Source: JANNYA01 sp031409855 (lineage in GTDB: Bacteria; Pseudomonadota; Gammaproteobacteria; Xanthomonadales; SZUA-5). Taken from it: 64,000 nucleotides of DNA. Below are positions 43,380-51,989 of the stretch, piece by piece. Location of the stretch: assembly GCA_031409855.1 (NCBI GenBank), contig JANNYA010000199.1, forward strand, positions 28,013-92,012, read 5' to 3'. The stretch's first letter is position 1. The number at the start of each line of letters is the position of its first letter. The notes beneath the pieces are model-generated. The model ran no database searches and was not told the origin of the DNA. It was given only the letters and a program-made list of their open reading frames with translations. A program made the translations under genes and the position numbers.

Positions 43380-44102
43380 TCAAATTGCAAACCGCCACGA
43401 CTGGCCGTGCGCCACCAATACACCGCCACTGTCATCTAGGCTTAGCCACGAGGGTTCGCCATTGTGCCAATCACCCAAAACGATACGCTGCCCGTGAATT
43501 GTTTGATGCACGCCGGGCCGATGCGTGTGCCCATGAATCACGGTTCGCGCGGGGTGGGCATGGTGTAGTTCAATGACGGCATCCGCATCAACATCAGCGA
43601 TTGTCGCCATTAATTCTTGCTGATGCGCTTGGCTTTGTGCGCGGGCTTGCTCAGCAAAAGCACGGCGAGCAGCGATTTGTTGCGCTAAAAATTGTGCTTG
43701 CCACTGTGGATTTCTAACCTGCGCGCGAAAACTCTGGTAGGCGAAGTCCTGGGTACAAAGATGGTCGCCATGGCAAAGCACGACCTTGGCATCATTGAGT
43801 GGCAAAATTTCGGGCAAAAGCACCATGCCACAGCGCTCGGCATAGGCCAAACCCAGCAAAAAATCGCGGTTCCCATGCATGAAAAATACCGGTCGACCTG
43901 CGTTTACAAGCTGCTGCAGCGCTGCTGCGATGTTTTGCGCGAGCGGGCGATCTTCGTCATCGCCAATCCAGGCGTCAAAAAAATCCCCCAAGATATAAAG
44001 TGCCCGCATTTGCGGCGCGTGTTCCGCCAAGAAGTTGAAAAACAACTCGGTAAGGGCGGGCTCGGATTCCGATAAATGCAAGTCTGAGATGAAATATTTC
44101 AA
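43380..44102 (-). CDS. lpxH: UDP-2,3-diacylglucosamine diphosphatase
   Basis: 240-residue calcineurin-like phosphoesterase of lipid A synthesis, cleaving UDP-2,3-diacylglucosamine to lipid X and UMP. The metal-binding blocks are in order: SDLHLSES, GDFFDAWIGDD, GNRDFLLG, HGDHLCT, and GHTHRPGVH. Start is a TTG at 44102; no better in-frame start is near. Sits between ffh and rfbB on the same strand. Confidence 0.96.
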   Translation of the reverse strand: MKYFISDLHLSESEPALTELFFNFLAEHAPQMRALYILGDFFDAWIGDDEDRPLAQNIAAALQQLVNAGRPVFFMHGNRDFLLGLAYAERCGMVLLPEILPLNDAKVVLCHGDHLCTQDFAYQSFRAQVRNPQWQAQFLAQQIAARRAFAEQARAQSQAHQQELMATIADVDADAVIELHHAHPARTVIHGHTHRPGVHQTIHGQRIVLGDWHNGEPSWLSLDDSGGVLVAHGQSWRFAI

Positions 44103-44126
44103 CGCTTTAGCTGCCGAATCGATCGG

Positions 44127-45500
44127 TTAACGCTTAAACATGCCGGCACCGGGAATCTTGCGGCCAAAATTTTTCATCATGCCCTTGATGCCACCGCCGG
44201 AGAGTTTTTTCATCATTTTCTCCATTTGCTCATACTGCAAGATCAATTGATTCACCTGCGCAGGCTGTACGCCCGCACCCTTGGCCACCCGCAAGCGGCG
44301 CTGCCCATTCAACAAGCGTGGCGCGCGGCGTTCTTTGTGGGTCATGGAGTTAATGATCGCAATCATGCGCCCGACCAATTTGTCGTCCATCTTGCTTTTT
44401 AGCTCGGCCATCGAGATTTTGCCGGGCAGGGCTACTGGGAGTTTGTCCAAAATATTGGCCAGGCCGCCCATGCTTTGCATTTGCGTTAAATGATCCCGAA
44501 AGTCTTCAAAATTGAAGCCTTTGCCTTCCATTACCTTGCTGGCTAGTTTTTCGGCCTTGTCGCGATCAACGGTGCGCTCGACTTCTTCGACCAAACTGAG
44601 TACATCGCCCATGCCCAAAATGCGCGAAACCACGCGGTCTGGGTGAAACGGTTCCAGCGCGTCCAGCTTTTCGCCTGCGCCGACATATTTTACCGGCCGC
44701 CCGGTAATGTAGCGGCAGCTCAACGCCGCACCGCCGCGCGCATCACCGTCAGTTTTGGTCAGGATAATGCCGGTTAAGGGCAGAGCGTCACTAAAGGCTT
44801 TTGCGGTATTCGCTGCGTCTTGGCCGGTCATCGCGTCAACCACAAACAGCGTCTCAATGGGTTTGAGCGTTGCGTGCAAGTCTTTGACTTCGGCCATCAT
44901 CGCTTCGTCAATTGCTAAACGGCCAGCGGTATCAACAACAAGCACATCAAACAATTTCATTTTTGCGTACGCGATTGCCGCCAAGGCAATGTCATGCGGC
45001 TTTTGGCTGACATCGGATGGGAAAAACTCAACGCCTACCTGTTCCGCCACGGTGCGCAACTGCTCAATCGCGGCTGGGCGATACACGTCACAGCTAACGA
45101 CCAAGACTTTTTTCTTGTTGCGTTCTTTCAGCAGCTTGGCCAGCTTGGCGGTGGTGGTGGTTTTGCCGGAACCTTGCAAACCCGCCATCAAAATGATCGC
45201 CGGTGGTTGCGTCGCAAGGTTCAACTCGCTCTGGGTGGAGCCCAACAGCATGGTCAGTTCATCTTTAACGACCTTGACCAACATTTGACCGGGTTGCAGG
45301 CTTTTCAATACATCCGAACCCAGCGCCTTAACCTTCACACGTTCCATCAATGCCTGAACCACCGGCAGCGCGACATCCGCTTCCAGCAGCGCAACGCGCA
45401 CTTCGCGCAGTGCTTCACGGATATTGTCATCAGTCAAACGTGCTTTGCCACGCAGGCGGCCAATGGTTTCGCTTAAGCGTTGGGTTAGGTTTTCAAACAT
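44127..45500 (-). CDS. ffh: Signal recognition particle protein Ffh (SRP54)
   Basis: 457-residue GTPase that binds signal sequences and 4.5S RNA. N domain from MFENLTQRLSETIGRLRGKA; G domain with GLQGSGKTTTTAKLA, DTAGRL and TKTDGDARGG; methionine-rich M domain ending MEKMMKKLSGGGIKGMMK. A TATACT -10-like hexamer (minus strand 45531-45536) lies 30 bp upstream; no SD sequence is obvious. In many Proteobacteria ffh is divergent from ypjD; here a polysaccharide module separates them. Confidence 0.98.
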   Translation of the reverse strand: MFENLTQRLSETIGRLRGKARLTDDNIREALREVRVALLEADVALPVVQALMERVKVKALGSDVLKSLQPGQMLVKVVKDELTMLLGSTQSELNLATQPPAIILMAGLQGSGKTTTTAKLAKLLKERNKKKVLVVSCDVYRPAAIEQLRTVAEQVGVEFFPSDVSQKPHDIALAAIAYAKMKLFDVLVVDTAGRLAIDEAMMAEVKDLHATLKPIETLFVVDAMTGQDAANTAKAFSDALPLTGIILTKTDGDARGGAALSCRYITGRPVKYVGAGEKLDALEPFHPDRVVSRILGMGDVLSLVEEVERTVDRDKAEKLASKVMEGKGFNFEDFRDHLTQMQSMGGLANILDKLPVALPGKISMAELKSKMDDKLVGRMIAIINSMTHKERRAPRLLNGQRRLRVAKGAGVQPAQVNQLILQYEQMEKMMKKLSGGGIKGMMKNFGRKIPGAGMFKR

Positions 45501-45572
45501 GGGGTGGCAACTGAAGGAATGATTGGCGCGAGTATAGCCGTGTCAGGGCAGAAGTTCGCCACACCTGCTGCG

Positions 45573-45606
45573 CCTTTGAAAAACTTCGTTTCAGTTTCGC
45601 GATTTG
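45573..45606. repeat. Partial copy of repeat family D
   Basis: Degenerate match to the family D unit in inverted orientation (TTTGAAAAACTTCGTTTCAG, followed by TTTCGCGATTTGG) in the gap between ffh and the glycosyltransferase gene. Compare copies at 49908-50049 and 57976-58032. Confidence 0.55.
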
Positions 45607-45622
45607 GTGGTTTAACGGTGTG

Positions 45623-46594
45623 TTAAGGCAGTGTTTTGCCTTGAATTATGCGTTTGCACGCCCGCCCGTAAAACGCAATCCGTTCGGCAAAACCTACGCC
45701 AAACAACCGACACAGCCATTGATAGGCATTCGACCCGTTCGGGATAAAACTTGGGTTCAAGCGGCGCGCATTCCTCAAAGCGACGCGAAATTTGACTGGA
45801 TCTAGTTCATACCAAGCCCGCACCACTGAGCCATGTGCATCCGCAAGCAATTTCATCCGTCGCGCGGACGCTACCCCGTCCGCCTGCCAACGCGTTTCTA
45901 TATCCGCCAGGTTTTTTGTCTGATCAGCGACAAACCTAGCCCGGTTCGTGCGCGACAAACTTCCATGTAAAGCGATGCGATAGTCGGCCAGCACCTCTGG
46001 GATCAACTCGAACTTAGCACCATAATAGGCCGCGTCAAACAAGAACCGTGCGTCTTGGATAATCGGCAGGCTTTCGTTCCAATCGCCAATGCGCGCGACA
46101 ATTTCCCGGCTGTACATAATGGCGGCCGGTGGTGCCCAAAAGCCGCTGAAAATTGATTCTTCGGCATTACTTAGGTGGTGAAAGCTAGGGCGGCCGTGCG
46201 CCCGATGTTGATATTCGCCTGGGCTTAGTTCAACTAGTTCGCGCCATTCAGAAATAGCGACGCCCAAAGTGACGTCGGTCAGAGCCGCCACCCGCAGTTG
46301 CAGCGCATCAGGATGCAGCAAATCGTCGGCGTCCAAGTACTGAAATAGTGCGCCACGAGCGAGGCGGGTGCCAAGATTTCGGGCCGCACTTACGCCCTTG
46401 TTTTCAGTAAACACGGCGCGTATTCGATCGCCGAATGCTTTAATAATGCTGCCCGAGCCATCGGTCGAGCCATCGTCAATGACGATCAGCTCAAAATCTG
46501 CATAGGTTTGCGAAAAAACGCTGTCAAGCGTCGCTTTTAGAAAGCGTTCGCCGTTGTAGCAAGGGACGATTACGGAGACGTGGGGCGCTGGCAT
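45623..46594 (-). CDS. Family 2 glycosyltransferase
   Basis: 323 residues, GT-A fold inverting transferase. VSVIVPCYNGERFLKATLDS, then ELIVIDDGSTDGS, NKGVSAARNLGTRLARG and the metal-binding YLDADDLLHPDAL all fit GT2. Donor and acceptor unknown. It belongs to the surface-polysaccharide module, transcribed away from the divergent fusion gene whose frame begins beside it. Confidence 0.93.
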   Translation of the reverse strand: MPAPHVSVIVPCYNGERFLKATLDSVFSQTYADFELIVIDDGSTDGSGSIIKAFGDRIRAVFTENKGVSAARNLGTRLARGALFQYLDADDLLHPDALQLRVAALTDVTLGVAISEWRELVELSPGEYQHRAHGRPSFHHLSNAEESIFSGFWAPPAAIMYSREIVARIGDWNESLPIIQDARFLFDAAYYGAKFELIPEVLADYRIALHGSLSRTNRARFVADQTKNLADIETRWQADGVASARRMKLLADAHGSVVRAWYELDPVKFRVALRNARRLNPSFIPNGSNAYQWLCRLFGVGFAERIAFYGRACKRIIQGKTLP

Positions 46595-46728
46595 TGGGTG
46601 TGATTTTTAAGTGTGGCTTAAGCCGCTTTCGGCAGCGCCTAGGTGAACAGCTTACACTGGCCGCCGAATTTGCCGCTACATTCGCTACTAAATGGCTGCC
46701 ACTTGAACCCTATGAACCCACTTGTCCT

Positions 46729-48891
46729 ATGATACCAGCCTCAAAAATGCCGCAAATTTTAATTCTCGGCGGTGGCGCAGTAACCCTTGAGCTCTACTTG
46801 CCCGCCTTAAACTACCTAGGCTGGCTATCCCAAACCACTGTCGCGGATCCTTCAGCAGCAGCGCTGGAAAAATTATCGGCTATTGCACCAGAATTGCGCG
46901 TATTGCCACTAGATTATGCCGCCGCAATCGCTCAGGCGTCCCCTGATCAAGCGATTGTTGTGGCTTTGCCCAATTGGCTACATGCGCCATCATGTCAAGC
47001 GGCGCTGGAAAAAGGCCATCACGTTTTGTCGGAAAAGCCGCTCGCGTTGCATGCGGCGGAATGCGAACAACTACATCAACTGGCGACGCAGGCGAAACGG
47101 GTACTGATGATAGGTATGGTGCGGCGGCTTACGCCGGCATTTCGCACGTTGCATTCGCTCTTGCAAAGCGGCATTTACGGCCAGATTGAGCGGGTAATTT
47201 ATCGCGATGGTAGCCCGTTCGCGTGGTCGAGCGACACCGGTGTATTTTTTGATGTGCGCGCGGGCGGCGTGCTTGCGGATATGGGTGTGCATTTTCTGGA
47301 TCAGCTGAGCTGCTTGCTAGGCGAACTGACACCAATTAGCTACACCGACGATGCCAACGGCGGGGTTGAAGCAAATTGCACCTATGAATTACAGGCGCAG
47401 TCCGGCGTACCGGTCAGTTTGCAGCTTTCCCGAACGCTCACACTGTCGTCGAAGCTGGTTGTGCATACCGAAAAAGCAATCCTGTCGATGCACAAAGACA
47501 ATTTTGACAGTATTGAAATTTGCAGCAGAGCGGGTGCTCAACATTGGACGGCGGAAGCGAAAAGCCAGCCAGTTTTTAATGACCCGTCTTTAAAGTCAGG
47601 TTTTCTATCCTGTTTTGCGGCGCAATTTCAGCAATTTGAACGTGCTATTGCTGGCGACTCAAACTATGTACACGCGGACAGTGCCAAGGCCGTGATTGCT
47701 TTGATTGAATGGGCATATCTAGAGCGTCAAAAGCCTCGTAAGTTTTTGCTGGAACTGCCCGCAGCTTTCAATAAAACAACGGTTGTTACCGGTGCCACCG
47801 GATTTATCGGCCAAGCGCTCGTGCAACGCTTCGCTGAGGCTGGGCTCAGCCATGTGTTGACTTTGCCAGTGCGCTCGATGCGCAAATTAGCACCCATTGC
47901 GCGCTTTAAGGTGCAAACTCCACGCACGGATTTGATGGATCCGGTGGCGCTGAAGTCGCTTTTGTCTGGCCAAAAATACTTAGTCCATTTAGCCGTTGAT
48001 CGCGGCAGTAACGAGCAAGCGCACAACACCATTGAAGGCACCCGCCGCTTGCTAGAAGCCGCAATTGCGGCGGAACTGGAATGTGTGGTTTTGTTTAGCA
48101 CGCTCTATACCTTTGGCTTTCCGGACGGCGCCACTCTGGACGAATCTGCACAGCGGAATCCGTACGGTGGTGTCTATGCCGAAAGCAAGTTAAAAATGCT
48201 GAATTACGCGTTGGAGCGCGCCAAGTCCTCTGGAAAAACGCGGATCGTCGTGCTTACACCTAGCTATGTTTATGGCCCGAACAGCGATGCTTTTACTAAA
48301 TTGCCGGTGACTTTGGCAAAAGAAGGGGCGTTTGCGCTGTTTGATCAGGGTGTAGGCTTGGCAAACTATGTGTACGTCGACAATGTGGTCGATGCGATTT
48401 TGGCGGCGCTGCAAATTCCAGAGGCACATGGTCAAGAGTTTATTCTCAATGATGGCGCGTGCCCGTGGCAGGCGTTTCTTGCGCCCATTTTTTTAGCGCT
48501 AAACTTAGAACTTCGAGCGTTGCCACTTTCCGCACTCCCCGCTGGCGCGCCACCTGTCAAGATGCGCGATGCAATGAGTTCGATACTCAAAAGCCCAGAA
48601 CTGCGCGCTTGGGTAAAGCAGAGTCCACTCTTTCCGCTTTTAGCGCCGTATTTGCGCACCCTAAAATCACGCTTTCAGCCTGCGCCCTCAAACAACATTG
48701 AGAATTTACGTCTGCCGCAGGTGGATACACCCACCATGCCTAGCTGGTTGCCAGAGCTGTTTAGCGCGGCAAACACCCGTTTTAGTTCCGAGAAAGCTAA
48801 AACCTTGCTAAATTGGCAAGGCCGCGTCAGCTTGGTAGAGGGGCAGCGGCGTTGCATTGCTTGGTTAATAAATGGACAATGTAGCTTTTAA
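46729..48891 (+). CDS. Fusion of Gfo/Idh/MocA oxidoreductase and NAD(P)-dependent epimerase/reductase
   Basis: About 720 residues joining two complete nucleotide-sugar domains. N-terminal half: Rossmann fold ILILGGGAVTLELYLPAL, EKPLALHAAECEQLHQLA (the family EKP motif) and a MocA C-terminal domain (GGVLADMGVHFLDQLSCLLG). Second half, from VVTGATGFIGQALVQRF: an extended SDR with GVYAESKLKMLNYALERA (Tyr-Lys) and YVYVDNVVDAIL. I start at ATG 46729; ATG 46747 is also possible. The frame to 46594 has no family sequence. Such a fusion suggests a coupled oxidation/epimerisation of one sugar intermediate, but the reaction is unknown. Confidence 0.85.
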   Translation: MIPASKMPQILILGGGAVTLELYLPALNYLGWLSQTTVADPSAAALEKLSAIAPELRVLPLDYAAAIAQASPDQAIVVALPNWLHAPSCQAALEKGHHVLSEKPLALHAAECEQLHQLATQAKRVLMIGMVRRLTPAFRTLHSLLQSGIYGQIERVIYRDGSPFAWSSDTGVFFDVRAGGVLADMGVHFLDQLSCLLGELTPISYTDDANGGVEANCTYELQAQSGVPVSLQLSRTLTLSSKLVVHTEKAILSMHKDNFDSIEICSRAGAQHWTAEAKSQPVFNDPSLKSGFLSCFAAQFQQFERAIAGDSNYVHADSAKAVIALIEWAYLERQKPRKFLLELPAAFNKTTVVTGATGFIGQALVQRFAEAGLSHVLTLPVRSMRKLAPIARFKVQTPRTDLMDPVALKSLLSGQKYLVHLAVDRGSNEQAHNTIEGTRRLLEAAIAAELECVVLFSTLYTFGFPDGATLDESAQRNPYGGVYAESKLKMLNYALERAKSSGKTRIVVLTPSYVYGPNSDAFTKLPVTLAKEGAFALFDQGVGLANYVYVDNVVDAILAALQIPEAHGQEFILNDGACPWQAFLAPIFLALNLELRALPLSALPAGAPPVKMRDAMSSILKSPELRAWVKQSPLFPLLAPYLRTLKSRFQPAPSNNIENLRLPQVDTPTMPSWLPELFSAANTRFSSEKAKTLLNWQGRVSLVEGQRRCIAWLINGQCSF

Positions 48892-49817
48892 GCGCTGAAT
48901 ATTCTGGATTTTAAGTTCCGATAAAAATCGTGAATATGTAGCAACTTCATTATATTAACGCATTTAGTAGCGATGATTCCCCTGGCTCGCTGAAATAATG
49001 CAGACACGCATCTTTTTGAAATAATTATGTATGCTTCATATTTAATTTTACTTGATATGTTTTTCGAATTCGCAATTGTTTTTTGATAAGCTTTATATTT
49101 TCTTATAATTTCAAAAAAATTGAAATTAAATTTTGCGCTAATAGTATCGCCCACATAGTAATATTTTCTTGTCTCTCTACTGACAACCGCTGGTCCACAG
49201 CAAACTAAAAAGAAAACAATCTGTAAGTCGGTTGCTATTGGATGATTGTAGTACTTGAGCACCTCATGAAAAGCACGCTTCGCATATCTTGATCGAATTA
49301 TCCCATAAATGAAATGCCCTTCCAGATCCCAGTTGCTTCGAAGATGTCGCAAAACCCTATTTTCAGATTCCATTTGGGTGTATTGATCAAACTTGTCCTC
49401 CATTTTTTCTTGGAAATTAAAGTCTTTTACAGAATTGCCTTTGCGATAAAAAACATCTGAGACAGACATAACCGCTTCGGGATTTTCATCCAAACTTTCT
49501 GCAAGTTTTTCGACATAATCAAGATCCCACCCATCATCGTCGGACGCTATCATAAAGAATTCACCACTTGATATGTTGGCAAGAAACGAGCAGTTCCCGT
49601 AAGGCCCTAAGTTTTCTGATTGACGAAAATACTTAACACGCGTGTCTATGCTGCAGAACTCGCGCGCAACCTTCTCTACCTCAGTATTTGTCGAACAATT
49701 GTCTGAAATCAAAATTTCAGTATTCAGATAAGATTGGCGACAAATTGATTCAAGGGTATTGCGGAGCCCATGGGGTCTGTTGAAAGCGAGTATTCCAATC
49801 GTAACTAGTTTTTTCAT
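48888..49817 (-). CDS. Family 2 glycosyltransferase (AT-rich)
   Basis: 309 residues: TIGILAFNRPHGLRNTLESI, EILISDNCSTN, ENLGPYGNCSFLANISSGEF and the metal-binding SDDDGWD match GT2. The base composition is clearly richer in A/T than neighbouring genes (stretches of AAATTTTA-type codons), suggesting transfer from another source. It overlaps the upstream plus-strand gene stop at the 3' ends (4 bp). Acceptor unknown. Confidence 0.9.
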   Translation of the reverse strand: MKKLVTIGILAFNRPHGLRNTLESICRQSYLNTEILISDNCSTNTEVEKVAREFCSIDTRVKYFRQSENLGPYGNCSFLANISSGEFFMIASDDDGWDLDYVEKLAESLDENPEAVMSVSDVFYRKGNSVKDFNFQEKMEDKFDQYTQMESENRVLRHLRSNWDLEGHFIYGIIRSRYAKRAFHEVLKYYNHPIATDLQIVFFLVCCGPAVVSRETRKYYYVGDTISAKFNFNFFEIIRKYKAYQKTIANSKNISSKIKYEAYIIISKRCVSALFQRARGIIATKCVNIMKLLHIHDFYRNLKSRIFSA

Positions 49818-49907
49818 ATGAATTTTTAGAAAAATTTAAAGGAAAGCGACGTAAACGAACACCAGCTTGGAATAGTTCACGTTGTTGGTGCCCAAGGTCA
49901 TTTTTTA

Positions 49908-50049
49908 GTTAGCGTAGCAATCCGCCAAAGGCGGATAAATTGCGAAGCAGAAACGAAGTTTCTTCAAAGTTAGCGTAGCAATCCGCCAAAGGCGGATAAA
50001 TTGCGAAGCAGAAACGAAGTTTCTTCAAAGAAACGAAGTTTCTTCAAAG
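49908..50049. repeat. Tandem repeat, family D (61-bp unit, 2.3 copies)
   Basis: The 391-bp gap between the AT-rich glycosyltransferase and rfbF contains two identical 61-bp units (49908-49968, 49969-50029) and a 20-bp part of a third. Each unit contains the palindrome CCGCCAAAGGCGG and a GAAACGAAGTTTC-type hairpin. There are no spacers, so it is not a CRISPR. The rest of the gap is featureless apart from likely rfbF promoter sequence. Confidence 0.9.
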
Positions 50050-50208
50050 CTGGAGTATCGCATCGGCACGGGGTGCTTGCTCGCTGCGCGGTCAGTTGCA
50101 TTTGGGCGTGATTACAAGTCCGTTGCGTGATCAGCTTAGGCCTACTATGCTGGTAAACAACTTTGACCCAGCAACACCGCATTGAGTCACCACATTTCAG
50201 GGCACAAA

Positions 50209-50991
50209 ATGATCAAAACAGTTCCAGTTGTACTGCTAGCAGGCGGCCTAGGCACACGCTTGGCCGAGGAAACCGAAATGCGGCCCAAGCCGATGGTCGA
50301 AATTGGTGGACGGCCCATACTTTGGCATATTATGAAGCTGTTTGCGGCCCAGGGCTTCACCGAGTTTTTTGTCGCCTTGGGCTACAAAGGCGAAGTGATC
50401 AAACGCTATTTTCATGACTATCAGTTGCTGAGTGGCTCGATTACGCTAGATTTACGTGAAGGTCGGATTGAACGTAGCGAACGGGAGGCGGAGGACTGGC
50501 GCATTCATTTGATGGAAACGGGCAGCGAGACGATGACCGGCGGACGGGTACTGCGGCTGAAGTCGCGTTTGGAAGGCGGCGCATTTATGGTGACGTATGG
50601 CGATGGCTTGGCTAATATCGATGTCCAGGCGCTGCTTGCCTTTCATCGGGCGCACGGAAAGATCGCAACAGTTACGGCGGTGCGGCCACCTGCACGTTTT
50701 GGTGCGTTGCTGTTTGACGGGGATCGCGTCGACCGATTTAGTGAAAAACCGCAAACCGGCGAGGGTTGGATCAACGGTGGATTTATGGTGTTCGAGCCGA
50801 AAATTTTTGACTATCTGATTGATGACGCGACGTTCTTAGAAACTCATGCGCTAGAAAAACTTGCGGCTGAAGGCGAATTGATGGCTTACAAACACCAGGA
50901 TTTTTGGCAATGTATGGATACCATTCGCGATAAAACCTATCTACAAGGGCTTTGGACAGATGGCAAAGCGCCCTGGAAGCAATGGCTATGA
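50209..50991 (+). CDS. rfbF: Glucose-1-phosphate cytidylyltransferase
   Basis: 260 residues. PVVLLAGGLGTRLAEETEMRPKPMVEIGG, GRPILWHIMKLF, VTYGDGLANIDVQALLAFHR and KHQDFWQCMDTIRDK are typical of RfbF, which makes CDP-glucose from CTP and glucose-1-phosphate. ATG at 50209 with AGGG upstream; the earlier in-frame start is unlikely. First gene of the plus-strand CDP-sugar operon, overlapping rfbG by 4 bp. Confidence 0.97.
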   Translation: MIKTVPVVLLAGGLGTRLAEETEMRPKPMVEIGGRPILWHIMKLFAAQGFTEFFVALGYKGEVIKRYFHDYQLLSGSITLDLREGRIERSEREAEDWRIHLMETGSETMTGGRVLRLKSRLEGGAFMVTYGDGLANIDVQALLAFHRAHGKIATVTAVRPPARFGALLFDGDRVDRFSEKPQTGEGWINGGFMVFEPKIFDYLIDDATFLETHALEKLAAEGELMAYKHQDFWQCMDTIRDKTYLQGLWTDGKAPWKQWL

Positions 50992-51989
50992 ATGCGCTAG
51001 TGGACGAAAAATTTTGGCGTGACCGGCCGGTTTATGTGACTGGCGCCACGGGTTTGGTCGGTAGTTGGCTGGTTAAGCGGCTAATCGCTGCGGGTAGTGA
51101 AGTGGTGTGTTTGGTACGCGATTGGGTGCCGCAAAGTGAGTTAGTCGCAAGTGGCGACATCGGCAAAGTGCGGGTAGTACGCGGCGATGTCTGCGATCAA
51201 GCGCTTGCGGAACGGGTTTTGGGCGAGTATGAAATCAAAACCGTTATTCATCTGGCGGCGCAAACGATTGTAGGCGTGGCCAATCGCAATCCGGTGGCAA
51301 CCTTTGAAACCAATATCGCCGGAACTTGGGCGTTGCTGGAAGCCTGCCGCCGCTCTCCGAAAGTAAGTGAAATTGTGGTTGCTAGCTCCGACAAAGCCTA
51401 TGGCGATCAGGCGGTGCTGCCCTATTGTGAAACTACACCGTTGGATGGCCGTCATCCTTACGATGTCAGTAAAAGTTGCGCTGACTTGATCGCGTTAACC
51501 TATGGCAAGTCGTATGGATCCCCATTGGCGATCACGCGTTGCGGCAATTTTTATGGTGGCGGTGATCTCAACTGGAATCGCATTGTGCCCGGCACGATCC
51601 GCTCGCTTTTACGCGGTGAACGCCCAGTCATTCGCTCAGATGGGTTGTTTATCCGGGACTATTTTTATGTTGAAGATGGTGCCGCAGCGTATATGCTGCT
51701 GGCGGAAAAACTCAGCAGCCAGCCCGAAATTCGCGGTGAAGCTTTCAATTTCAGTAATGAAATCCAGGTCGACGTGCTGAGCTTAGTCAATAAAATAAAG
51801 GACATTGTTGGCATAGATTTAGCGCCGATCGTGCAAAGCGAGGCCAGCAATGAAATTCGGCATCAGTATTTGAGTGCTGAAAAGGCGCGGCGTTTACTGG
51901 ATTGGCAGCCGCGATTTACACTGGACGCAGCTTTAGCGCACACGGTGAATTGGTATAAAAATTATTTGGGTATACATGGCATTCAATAA
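50988..51989 (+). CDS. rfbG: CDP-glucose 4,6-dehydratase
   Basis: 333-residue SDR. VYVTGATGLVGSWLVKRL, VIHLAAQTIVG, VVASSDKAYGDQAVLPYCET and HPYDVSKSCADLIALTYG (Tyr-Lys) are RfbG hallmarks. It forms CDP-4-keto-6-deoxy-D-glucose. The ATG at 50988 overlaps the rfbF stop (ATGA); ATG at 50982 is possible. No rfbH (3-dehydratase) follows, so a 3,6-dideoxy sugar is not expected. Confidence 0.96.
   Translation: MNALVDEKFWRDRPVYVTGATGLVGSWLVKRLIAAGSEVVCLVRDWVPQSELVASGDIGKVRVVRGDVCDQALAERVLGEYEIKTVIHLAAQTIVGVANRNPVATFETNIAGTWALLEACRRSPKVSEIVVASSDKAYGDQAVLPYCETTPLDGRHPYDVSKSCADLIALTYGKSYGSPLAITRCGNFYGGGDLNWNRIVPGTIRSLLRGERPVIRSDGLFIRDYFYVEDGAAAYMLLAEKLSSQPEIRGEAFNFSNEIQVDVLSLVNKIKDIVGIDLAPIVQSEASNEIRHQYLSAEKARRLLDWQPRFTLDAALAHTVNWYKNYLGIHGIQ

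Noticed and set aside
46594..46728. N-terminal extension of the oxidoreductase fusion
   Set aside because: The sequence before residue 46 of this frame lacks Gfo/Idh/MocA similarity, and the region is the divergent promoter of the glycosyltransferase gene.
49908..50049. Possible CRISPR array
   Set aside because: The repeats adjoin with no spacers, only 2.3 copies exist, and related single copies occur outside; it is a dispersed tandem repeat.
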